A stretch of DNA of 22,691 bases from JBFXIE01 sp050176255. GTDB lineage: Bacteria; Pseudomonadota; Gammaproteobacteria; Burkholderiales; Burkholderiaceae_C. The stretch lies in the NCBI RefSeq assembly GCF_050176255.1, contig NZ_JBFXIE010000050.1; one strand, written 5' to 3'. The translations under genes were made by a program, and so were the position numbers. The notes under the pieces are model-generated. The model saw nothing but the letters and a program-made list of their open reading frames with translations. It made no database searches and had not been told where the DNA came from. Shown piece after piece: positions 13,789-20,489 of the stretch (within the stretch, counting starts at the first letter, position 1; every line of letters starts with the position of its first letter).

Positions 13789-16557
13789 ATGACCATGCCG
13801 TCGCCCGACTCCCTTTGCGCCATTGCGCCCATCAGCGCGCCCGGCACCGCCCCTGCCGGTGTGCCGCTTTCGCACTACTCGCGTTTTCACCAGCGACTGC
13901 ACCGCCGCTACCCGGCGCAGCTGCCGCTGCTGGCGCCGGGCATCCCCAGCCGCGACACCATGGAGCAGACCTGCGACGCGCTGCTGGCGCAGGGCCATGA
14001 CCTGGGCGCTGCGCTGCGCATCCTGCGCCAGCTGGTCATGGAGCGGCTCATCACGCTGGACTGCGACCAGGGCGCGCCGCTGCCCAACATCACCCTGCCC
14101 GTGACGCGGCTGGCCGAGGTGGCGCTGGACCGGGCCTGCCGCCACGCCCGCGCCGAGCTGGACGCCCGCCACGGCGCCCCGCAGGGCCCGCAGGGCCAGC
14201 CGGTGCAGCTGTGGATCGTGGGCATGGGCAAGCTGGGCGCGCGCGAGCTCAACGTCTCCAGCGACATCGACCTGATCTACGTCTATGAGCACGACGGCGA
14301 GACCGCCGGCCTGCAGGACGGGCGCGGCAAGCTCTCCAACCACGAATACTTCGCCCGCGCGGTCAAGGCCATCTACAGCCTGGTGGGCGACAACACCGAG
14401 CACGGCTTCGTCTTCCGGGTGGACCTGGCGCTGCGCCCGCATGGCAACTCCGGCCCGCCGGCCGTGTCGCTGTCGGCGCTGGAGGACTACCTGCTGGTGC
14501 ATGGCCGCGAATGGGAGCGCTTTGCCTGGCTCAAAAGCCGCGTGGTGGCGCCGCGCGACTGCCTGGGCATGCCCAACGTGCAGGCGCTGCGCGGCGTGGT
14601 GCTGCCCTTCGTGTTCCGCCGCTACCTGGACTACAGCGTGTTCGACTCGCTGCGCACGCTGCACCGCCAGATCCGCGACCATGCCGTGCAGCGCAGCGCC
14701 GGCCGCCCTGAGCGCGCCAACGACGTGAAGCTGTCGCGCGGCGGCATCCGCGAGATCGAATTCACCGTGCAGCTGCTGCAGGTGGTACGCGGCGGCCAGT
14801 TCCCCGAGCTGCGCTGCCGCCCCACGCTGGAGGCGCTGCAGCGCCTGGCGCGCGCTGGCCTCATGCCGCAAGACACCGCCGACCGCCTGGCCAGCGCCTA
14901 CACCTTCCTGCGCCGCGTCGAACACCGCATCCAGTACCTGGACGACCAGCAGACCCATGTGCTGCCCACGCGCGACGACGACCTGGCCTGGATCGCACAC
15001 ACCCTGGGCCTGAAATGCTGCGATTTCCTGCGCGAGCTGGACGCCCACCGCGAGCTGGTGGCCCAGGAGTTCGACATCCTGCTGGGCGATGCCGGCCACA
15101 AGCCATGCGCCAACGGCCACTGCGGCGGCCCGCGCGCGGCCGACACATCCACGCCCGACCTGGATGCGCTGCTGGAGCAACTGCCGCCCAAGTTGCGCGA
15201 GCGTGTGGCCGAGTGGCGCACGCACCCGCGCGTGCAAGGCCTGCGTGACGAGGCGCGGGCGCGGCTGCTGCGCATCATGCAGCGCACCGGCCGCTGGCTG
15301 GCCGAGGGCCAGGTCACCGAAGAGGCCGCCGTGCGCCTGGCCGGCTGGCTGGAGCCGCTGCTGCGCCGCGAAAGCTACCTGGCGCTGCTGCTGGAGCGCC
15401 CCTCGGTGCACGAGCGCCTGCTGCACCTGCTGGGCGCGGCCAAGTGGCCCGCCCGCTACATGCTGCAGCACCCGGGCGTGATCGACGAGCTGGCGGGCGG
15501 TGCCCTGCTGTCCGAGCGCTTCGTGCCCCAGGACTTCGAGCGCGAGCTGGGCCTGCGCCTTGCCGCGCTGCAATCCACGGGCGAAGCCGACGACGAAAAC
15601 CTGCTGGATCTGCTGCGCCGCGCCCACCACGCCGAGACCTTCCGGACGCTGGCGCGCGACGTGGAAGGCCGCATCACCGTCGAGCAGGTGGCGGACGACC
15701 TGTCCGCGCTGGCCGACAGCGTGCTGCGCGTCACCGCGCAGTGGTGCTGGGACCGGCTCAGGGGCCGCCACCGCGAGCAGCCGCAATTCGCCATCATCGG
15801 CTATGGCAAGCTGGGCGGCAAAGAACTGGGCTACGGCAGCGACCTGGACATCGTCTTCGTGTTCGACGACGACGACGAGCGCGCCGCCGAGGTCTATGCC
15901 GCGTTTGCGCGCAAGCTCATCAACTGGCTCGCCGTGAAGACTGGCGAGGGCGACCTGTTCGAGATCGACACCGCCCTGCGGCCCAACGGCAACTCGGGCC
16001 TGCTGGTGACCAGCTTCCGGGCCTATGCCGACTACCAGCAGCAGCGCGGCAGCAACACCGCCTGGACCTGGGAGCACCAGGCCATGACGCGCGCGCGCTT
16101 CGTGCTGGGCAGCGAAGATCTGCGCGCGCGCTTTGACGCCGTGCGCCAGGCGGTCATCACCGCCCCACGCGACCGGGCCGCGCTGAGCACCGAGATCATC
16201 GCCATGCGCGAGCGCATGCGCGCCGCCCACCCGGCGCCGCAGGGGCAGTTCGACATCAAGCACAGCCCTGGCGGCATGGTGGATGTCGAATTCGCCGTGC
16301 AGTACCTGGTGCTGGCCCACTGCGCCGCCCATCCGCAACTGCAGGACAACGTGGGCAACATCGCGCTGCTGCAGCGCGCCGAGGCGGCCGGCCTGCTGCC
16401 CGCCGGCGTGGGCCGCGCCGCCGCAGATGCCTACCGCACGCTGCGCCACGCCCAGCACCGCGCCCGCCTGAACGACGAGCCCACGCGCGTGCCGCCCGAC
16501 ACGCTGGCCGCCGAGCAAAGCGCGGTGCGGGCGCTATGGCGCGCGGTGTTCGGCTGA
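13789..16557 (+). CDS. glnE: Bifunctional glutamine synthetase adenylyltransferase / adenylyl-removing enzyme
   Basis: This is a 922-residue cytoplasmic enzyme that adds and removes AMP on a tyrosine of glutamine synthetase in response to PII and glutamine. There are two nucleotidyltransferase halves. The N-terminal deadenylylase has GMGKLGARELNVSSDIDLIY with the metal-binding Asps 159 and 161. The C-terminal adenylylase has GYGKLGGKELGYGSDLDIVF with D685 and D687. Each half is followed by its helical partner: KLSRGGIREIEFTVQLLQVV in the first and KHSPGGMVDVEFAVQYLVLA in the second. The duplication is visible in these parallel motifs. Length is close to E. coli GlnE (946). The start is at the first of two nearby ATGs (13789 and 13795); neither has a strong Shine-Dalgarno. 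It is divergent from yhdP with 125 bases between. Confidence 0.96.
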   Translation: MTMPSPDSLCAIAPISAPGTAPAGVPLSHYSRFHQRLHRRYPAQLPLLAPGIPSRDTMEQTCDALLAQGHDLGAALRILRQLVMERLITLDCDQGAPLPNITLPVTRLAEVALDRACRHARAELDARHGAPQGPQGQPVQLWIVGMGKLGARELNVSSDIDLIYVYEHDGETAGLQDGRGKLSNHEYFARAVKAIYSLVGDNTEHGFVFRVDLALRPHGNSGPPAVSLSALEDYLLVHGREWERFAWLKSRVVAPRDCLGMPNVQALRGVVLPFVFRRYLDYSVFDSLRTLHRQIRDHAVQRSAGRPERANDVKLSRGGIREIEFTVQLLQVVRGGQFPELRCRPTLEALQRLARAGLMPQDTADRLASAYTFLRRVEHRIQYLDDQQTHVLPTRDDDLAWIAHTLGLKCCDFLRELDAHRELVAQEFDILLGDAGHKPCANGHCGGPRAADTSTPDLDALLEQLPPKLRERVAEWRTHPRVQGLRDEARARLLRIMQRTGRWLAEGQVTEEAAVRLAGWLEPLLRRESYLALLLERPSVHERLLHLLGAAKWPARYMLQHPGVIDELAGGALLSERFVPQDFERELGLRLAALQSTGEADDENLLDLLRRAHHAETFRTLARDVEGRITVEQVADDLSALADSVLRVTAQWCWDRLRGRHREQPQFAIIGYGKLGGKELGYGSDLDIVFVFDDDDERAAEVYAAFARKLINWLAVKTGEGDLFEIDTALRPNGNSGLLVTSFRAYADYQQQRGSNTAWTWEHQAMTRARFVLGSEDLRARFDAVRQAVITAPRDRAALSTEIIAMRERMRAAHPAPQGQFDIKHSPGGMVDVEFAVQYLVLAHCAAHPQLQDNVGNIALLQRAEAAGLLPAGVGRAAADAYRTLRHAQHRARLNDEPTRVPPDTLAAEQSAVRALWRAVFG

Positions 16558-16722
16558 GGGCAGCAGCCGCGCAAGAAAGCGCCCTGCTGGCGACCCTCCC
16601 GACCGCATCGCAAGCCGCTGAAGCCCCTGTTTGGGGCAGGGCCGATGGGGCGGGCCTCTCGGGCGCATGGCAGGCATGGTGCAAAGTGCTGCGTCTGTAG
16701 CCATTCGACTCCAAGGCCCGCC

Positions 16723-17361
16723 ATGCCCAGTCTGAACCTGCCCTCCTCACCGCGACCGCGCCTTGCGCAGCCAGGCGCGTTGCTGTTGTGCGCTGCCCTG
16801 GCCGCTACCGCCGCCGCTCAGGCCGCGCCCGCTGCTGCGCAGCCCAGCGGTACGGCGAAGGTCACCCATCAGGCCTGCCCCGCGCTGCTGCAGCACACCG
16901 TGCCACGCTTGCAGGATGAGGCGCCGCAATCCCTGTGCCAGTACGCGGGCAAGGTGCTGCTGGTGGTCAACACCGCCAGCTATTGCGGCTTTACCGGCCA
17001 GTACCAGGGACTGGAGGACTTGTACGCACGCTACAAGGGCAAGGGGCTGGTGGTGCTGGGCTTTCCGTCCAACGACTTTGCGCAGGAAACCGGTAGCAAC
17101 ACCGATATTGCCGAGTTCTGCGAAAACACCTTCGGGGTGCGTTTTCCGATGTTCGCCAAAAGCGCGGTGAAGGGCGTCGATGCGCTGCCGCTGTATCGCC
17201 AGCTTGCGGGTGCGTCGCAAGGCCAGGCGCCGCGCTGGAACTTCCACAAGTATCTGGTCAGCCGCTCTGGTCAGGTGGTGGGAAGCTATGCCAGCTCGGT
17301 AGAGCCGCAAAGCAGGGTGCTGGTGCAGGCCATCGAGCAGCAACTGGCGGCGCCGCGCTGA
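16723..17361 (+). CDS. Exported glutathione peroxidase-family protein (Cys type)
   Basis: This is a 212-residue thioredoxin-fold peroxidase that reduces hydroperoxides with thiols. The N-terminus (MPSLNLPSSPRPRLAQPGAL and a hydrophobic stretch to about 32) is a Sec-type signal, so the enzyme is probably periplasmic. An extra segment (about 40-75) precedes the usual GPx core. Catalytic residues are C88 in NTASYCGFTGQYQGLEDLY, in place of selenocysteine, Q121 in FPSNDFAQETGSN, and W172/N173 in RWNFHKYLV. All four tetrad positions are present. The ATG is preceded by a weak AAGG. An upstream in-frame ATG (16645) would bury the signal peptide. Upstream, 16558-16722 holds only a 5-bp hairpin (16623-16637). 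Downstream lies the candidate small RNA with a sigma-E-like promoter. Confidence 0.9.
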   Translation: MPSLNLPSSPRPRLAQPGALLLCAALAATAAAQAAPAAAQPSGTAKVTHQACPALLQHTVPRLQDEAPQSLCQYAGKVLLVVNTASYCGFTGQYQGLEDLYARYKGKGLVVLGFPSNDFAQETGSNTDIAEFCENTFGVRFPMFAKSAVKGVDALPLYRQLAGASQGQAPRWNFHKYLVSRSGQVVGSYASSVEPQSRVLVQAIEQQLAAPR

Positions 17362-17440
17362 CCGGCGTGCGGACTGCCCCTTGAGAGTCCGACTGACACG
17401 TCATCTGACAGATTTGTGAAATTTTTTGCGCAAAAGGTCT

Positions 17441-17470
17441 GGAACTTTCTGACGGAGGCCTTACTCTAGA
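17441..17470 (+). promoter_or_regulatory. Sigma-E-like promoter of the candidate small RNA
   Basis: GGAACTT (17441-17447), a 17-base spacer and TCTAGA (17465-17470) match the RpoE-type pattern (GGAACTT, about 16 bases, TCTRA) well. An A/T-rich stretch (17413-17435) lies upstream. Initiation would fall near 17476. Confidence 0.55.
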
Positions 17471-17475
17471 CAGCA

Positions 17476-17635
17476 CTGACGGCCAATTGCCTGCTCTGGA
17501 TGCAGAGCCTGAGGCGCCGGATCAGAAACAGTTTTAAAGTTGCGAAGTCCTCCAGGCACTGCCTGGTTGCAACCCCGGGGCGCTTCTCCTCCCTCCCTCT
17601 CTTCATTCGTTTCGGGGCGCTTCGCAACTTTTTTT
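17476..17635 (+). ncRNA. Candidate trans-acting small RNA with pyrimidine-rich loop and intrinsic terminator
   Basis: No credible ORF is present, but the structure is strong. A 5' hairpin, gctctg (17493-17498) and cagagc (17503-17508), has a GATG loop. A perfect 12-bp outer stem, aaagttgcgaag (17536-17547) and cttcgcaacttt (17620-17631), closes a multi-branch region and runs into seven T's (17629-17635). Inside it lie hairpin ccaggc (17552-17557) / gcctgg (17561-17566) and hairpin ccccg (17573-17577) / cgggg (17613-17617). The loop of the latter contains an uninterrupted 22-nt pyrimidine tract (17583-17604) with two CCTCC motifs, complementary to Shine-Dalgarno sequences. A sigma-E-like promoter starts just upstream. 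The region is flanked by gpx on the same strand and gst converging. Exact ends are estimates. The family is not one I recognise. Confidence 0.6.
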
Positions 17636-17645
17636 ATTCGGCAGC

Positions 17646-17684
17646 AAAAAGCGCGCACTTCCCTGGCGGAAGGCGCGCTTTTTT
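17646..17684. terminator. Bidirectional terminator between the small RNA and the GST gene
   Basis: Stem arms gcgcgc (17651-17656) and gcgcgc (17673-17678) enclose an inner stem cttcc/ggaag. Five A's precede and six T's follow, so it can stop transcription on both strands. It lies 24 bases past the GST stop codon on the minus strand. Confidence 0.85.
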
Positions 17685-17707
17685 GTTGCGGGGCGCTGGC
17701 GGGTTGC

Positions 17708-18322
17708 TTAGCGCGGCCGGGTGTCGATAAAGCTCTGGCGTTGCATCAGCTTGTCCATCAGGCGCGCCAGGTTGGGGTGCGCGGTGCGCCAGTCCAGCTG
17801 CGCAAAGCGAAACTCCAGCCAGCCCAGGGCGCTGCCCACGGCAACGTCCGACAGGCTGAAATGGCTGCCGCTGCAATAGGGCTTGTCGCCCAGCCCCTGG
17901 CTCATGGCGCGCAGGCTGCTGTGCACCTTGCCCAGCTGACGGTCGATCCAGGCCTGGCAGCGCTCGGCGTCGTTGCGGCCGGCCCAGGTGGCTTCCAGGC
18001 GCGCGAGGATGGCGGCGTCCAGCAGGCCGTCGGCCAGCGCCTCCCAGGTCTTGACCTCGACACGCTCGCGGCCTGACGCCGGTATGAGCCGGCCCACGGG
18101 CGACAGCGTGTCCAGGTACTCCACGATCACGCGCGAGTCGAACACCGCCTCGCCGCCCTCCAGCACCAGGCAGGGCACCTTGCCCAGCGGGTTGGAGCCG
18201 CCGATGGCCGTGTCATCGGACCACACGTTTTCCTCCTGAAAGGGGCAGTCCAGTTTTTTTTCGGCCAGCACCACGCGCACCTTGCGCACATAGGGGCTCG
18301 TCAGGGATCCGATCAGCTTCAT
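17708..18322 (-). CDS. Glutathione S-transferase family protein, YibF-like
   Basis: This is a 204-residue cytoplasmic protein. The N-terminal thioredoxin-like domain has MKLIGSLTSPYVRKVRVVLA, the cis-proline region NPLGKVPCLVLEGG and the glutathione-contacting FDSRVIVEYLD. The C-terminal domain is all-helical (ALADGLLDAAILARLEATWA; FSLSDVAVGSALGWLEFR, with the conserved N-capping Asp). Wording and length closely follow E. coli YibF (about 202 residues), whose substrate is not known. The start is supported by AAGGAAA just upstream of the ATG at 18322; longer upstream frames have no such signal. It is divergent from purB with 97 bases between, and is followed by the bidirectional terminator at 17646-17684. 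Confidence 0.9.
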   Translation of the reverse strand: MKLIGSLTSPYVRKVRVVLAEKKLDCPFQEENVWSDDTAIGGSNPLGKVPCLVLEGGEAVFDSRVIVEYLDTLSPVGRLIPASGRERVEVKTWEALADGLLDAAILARLEATWAGRNDAERCQAWIDRQLGKVHSSLRAMSQGLGDKPYCSGSHFSLSDVAVGSALGWLEFRFAQLDWRTAHPNLARLMDKLMQRQSFIDTRPR

Positions 18323-18405
18323 GGTTTCCTTGGCGCCGCGTGGCGGCTGGGTTTTGGGGCGCGCCGATTCTATCGGCCGCTGTTTCAGCGTGCGGGGCGG
18401 CCACC

Positions 18406-18411
18406 TACAAT
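18406..18411 (+). promoter_or_regulatory. -10 element of purB with almost no leader
   Basis: TACAAT ends eight bases before the purB ATG, so the usual initiation distance falls on or next to the start codon. The -35 region (about 18383-18388) is poor. No Shine-Dalgarno lies between. This points to a leaderless or near-leaderless purB mRNA. Confidence 0.45.
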
Positions 18412-18419
18412 CACGCGCC

Positions 18420-19799
18420 ATGAGCCTGTCCACCATTACCGCACTGTCGCCCCTCGACGGCCGCTACGCCGCCAAACTCTCTGCCCTGCGCCCCATCATG
18501 AGCGAGCATGGCTACATGCACCGCCGCGTGCAGGTGGAGGTAGCCTGGTTCATTGCGCTGTCGGATGCGGGCTTTGCCGAATTCAAGCCCCTTTCCACCG
18601 GCGCGCGCGCCTACCTGCTGGGGCTGGTGAAGCATTTCTCCGAGGCTGACGCCGCCGCCATCAAAGAGATTGAAAAAACCACCAACCACGACGTGAAGGC
18701 CGTGGAGTACTGGATCAAGTCCAAGTTCGAGGCCCGCCCCGAACTGGAAAGGGCTGCCGAGTTCGTGCACTTTGCCTGCACCAGCGAGGACATCAACAAC
18801 ACCAGTCACGCGCTGCAGATCCGCTCGGGCCGCGACCAGGTCATCCTGCCGGGGCTGGATCGCATCGTGCTGAAGTTGCGCGAGATGGCCCACCAGTTTG
18901 CCGACGTGCCCATGCTCAGCCGCACGCATGGACAGACCGCCAGCCCCACCACCGTGGGCAAGGAGCTGGCCAACGTGGTGGTGCGCCTGAACACCGCAGT
19001 GGAGCGCATCGCCGCCGTCAGGATTCTGGGCAAGATGAACGGCGCCGTGGGCAACTACAACGCCCACCTGGCCGCCTGGCCCGACTTTGACTGGGAGGCC
19101 TTCAGCCGCAAGGTGGTGGAGACGCCCGAGCCGCTGGGCCTGGGCCTGACTTTCCAGCCCTACAGCATCCAGATCGAGCCGCACGACTACATGGCCGAGC
19201 TGTTCGACGCCATCGCCCGCGCCAACACCATCCTGATCGACCTGTCGCGCGACATCTGGGGCTACGTGTCGCTGGGCTACTTCAAGCAAAAGCTCAAGGC
19301 GGGCGAGATCGGCTCGTCCACCATGCCGCACAAGGTCAACCCCATCGACTTTGAAAACGCCGAGGGCAACCTGGGCCTGGCCAACGCGTTGCTCAGGCAC
19401 CTGTCCGAAAAACTGCCCGTCAGCCGCTGGCAGCGCGACCTGACCGACAGCACCGTGCTGCGCAACATCGGCGTGGCGCTGGGTTACGCGGCGCTGGCCT
19501 ACACCTCGCTGCTGACCGGCCTGAACAAGCTGGAACTGAACGAGGAAGCCCTGGCCGCCGACCTGGACGCCAGCTGGGAAGTGCTGGCCGAGCCCATCCA
19601 GACCGTGATGCGCCGCTACGGCGTGCCGGGCGCCTACGAAAAGCTCAAGGAAGTGACGCGCGGCAAGACCGTGACGGCCGAGGCGCTGCATGCGCTGATC
19701 CACAGCCTGGAGATTCCGCAAGCCGACAAGGATCGCCTGCTGGCCATGACCCCCGGCAGCTACACCGGCAAGGCTGGCGAGCTGGCACGCCGCGTCTGA
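18420..19799 (+). CDS. purB: Adenylosuccinate lyase
   Basis: This is a 459-residue cytoplasmic homotetramer of the fumarase/aspartase superfamily. It removes fumarate from SAICAR and from adenylosuccinate, two steps of purine synthesis. Signature segments in order are LDGRYAAKLSALRPIMSEHG, TTNHDVKAVEYW, FACTSEDINNTSHAL, the catalytic His170 in SRTHGQTASPTTVGKE, and the mobile catalytic loop GSSTMPHKVNP (298-308, Ser300 the expected base). The length and the ITALSPLDGRY start match the E. coli-type PurB (456). The start at 18420 is chosen because the protein family begins here and a -10 element sits just upstream; an in-frame upstream extension would run back into the divergent gst start. It ends at hairpin repeat copy 3, a likely terminator. 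Confidence 0.97.
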   Translation: MSLSTITALSPLDGRYAAKLSALRPIMSEHGYMHRRVQVEVAWFIALSDAGFAEFKPLSTGARAYLLGLVKHFSEADAAAIKEIEKTTNHDVKAVEYWIKSKFEARPELERAAEFVHFACTSEDINNTSHALQIRSGRDQVILPGLDRIVLKLREMAHQFADVPMLSRTHGQTASPTTVGKELANVVVRLNTAVERIAAVRILGKMNGAVGNYNAHLAAWPDFDWEAFSRKVVETPEPLGLGLTFQPYSIQIEPHDYMAELFDAIARANTILIDLSRDIWGYVSLGYFKQKLKAGEIGSSTMPHKVNPIDFENAEGNLGLANALLRHLSEKLPVSRWQRDLTDSTVLRNIGVALGYAALAYTSLLTGLNKLELNEEALAADLDASWEVLAEPIQTVMRRYGVPGAYEKLKEVTRGKTVTAEALHALIHSLEIPQADKDRLLAMTPGSYTGKAGELARRV

Positions 19800-19817
19800 T
19801 CCGCGGGCTGCCTGAAG

Positions 19818-19875
19818 TTTTATAGCCTTTTTGCCTGCCCGCGCTTGCCAGTCAAGCGCGGGCAGCTCTCATTTT
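19818..19875 (+). repeat. Intergenic hairpin repeat, copy 3, after purB
   Basis: A perfect 13-bp stem, ctgcccgcgcttg (19835-19847) and caagcgcgggcag (19853-19865), has a 5-base loop and is followed by ctctcatttt. It has the same layout as copies 1 and 2, with different paired bases in the stem. Here it probably terminates purB; yaeQ starts 21 bases further. Confidence 0.65.
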
Positions 19876-19885
19876 GAAAGCGCCC

Positions 19886-20446
19886 ATGGCCCTCAAGTCC
19901 ACCATCTTCAAGGCCCACCTGGCCATTGCCGACATCGACCACGGCTACTACGCTGACCACGCCCTGACGCTGGCGCGCCACCCCAGCGAGACCGACGAGC
20001 GCATGATGGTGCGCCTGGCCGCGCTGGCGCTGCAGGCGCACCAGCTCAACGACCTGTGCAACGGCGACGGCCAGCTGGCCTTTGGCGCCGGCCTGTCCGA
20101 TCCTGAAGACCCCGACGTGTCGCTGACCGACTTCACCGGCCGCAAGCGCCTGTGGATCGAAGTGGGCCAGCCCGAGGACAAGCCGCTGAGCAAGGCCTGC
20201 AGCAAGGCCGATGCCGTGATCGTGTACTGCTTTCACCACGCCGCCGAGGTGTGGTGGAAGGGCATCGAGAGCAAGCTCTCGCGGCTGGACAGGCTGCAGG
20301 TCTGGCGCATTCCCAGCGAGGCCGCGCAAGAGTTGGCTCGCCTGGCCGAGCGCAGCATGCAGCTGCAGGCCACGGTGCAGGAAGGCGCGCTGACCATCAG
20401 CAGCAACCTGGGCAGCGTGCACCTGGAGGCAGTGCGCTGGAAGTAG
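19886..20446 (+). CDS. yaeQ: YaeQ family protein
   Basis: This is a 186-residue cytoplasmic protein; E. coli YaeQ has 181. Recognisable segments are MALKSTIFKAHLAIADIDHG, LARHPSETDERMMVRLAALA, FGAGLSDPEDPDVSLTDFTG, RKRLWIEVGQPEDKPLSKAC and VYCFHHAAEVWWKGI. The family has a PD-(D/E)XK nuclease-like fold; the IEVGQP strand after LTDFTG fits that core, but activity has not been assigned with confidence. In E. coli it was found as a factor affecting RfaH-dependent expression. The ATG at 19886 is preferred over a TTG at 19874 because homologues start with MA-K-T-(I/V)-K. It follows purB beyond a hairpin and is convergent with the LD-carboxypeptidase gene. Confidence 0.92.
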   Translation: MALKSTIFKAHLAIADIDHGYYADHALTLARHPSETDERMMVRLAALALQAHQLNDLCNGDGQLAFGAGLSDPEDPDVSLTDFTGRKRLWIEVGQPEDKPLSKACSKADAVIVYCFHHAAEVWWKGIESKLSRLDRLQVWRIPSEAAQELARLAERSMQLQATVQEGALTISSNLGSVHLEAVRWK

Positions 20447-20465
20447 GCACGGCGCCTGCGCGACC

Positions 20466-20480
20466 GGGCCGCTGCGGCCC
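20466..20480. terminator. Small hairpin between convergent yaeQ and LD-carboxypeptidase genes
   Basis: gggccg (20466-20471) and cggccc (20475-20480) with a 3-base loop sit in the 43-base gap between two converging genes. No T-tract follows, so the call rests mainly on position. Confidence 0.25.
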
Positions 20481-20489
20481 CTGCGGAAT

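Noticed and set aside
13660..16518. A very long open frame on the minus strand opposite glnE (about 950 codons)
   Set aside because: It is the antisense of a clear glnE gene, with His/Gln/Ala/Gly-rich nonsense composition typical of complementary frames in high-GC DNA.
16623..16637. gcccc-tgttt-ggggc hairpin after glnE as a terminator
   Set aside because: Only five base pairs and no T-tract; it lies 66 bases past the glnE stop.
17500..17730. Small plus-strand frame across the candidate small RNA
   Set aside because: It has no Shine-Dalgarno, reads through two terminators and into the convergent gst gene, and is Arg/Ser-rich without structure.
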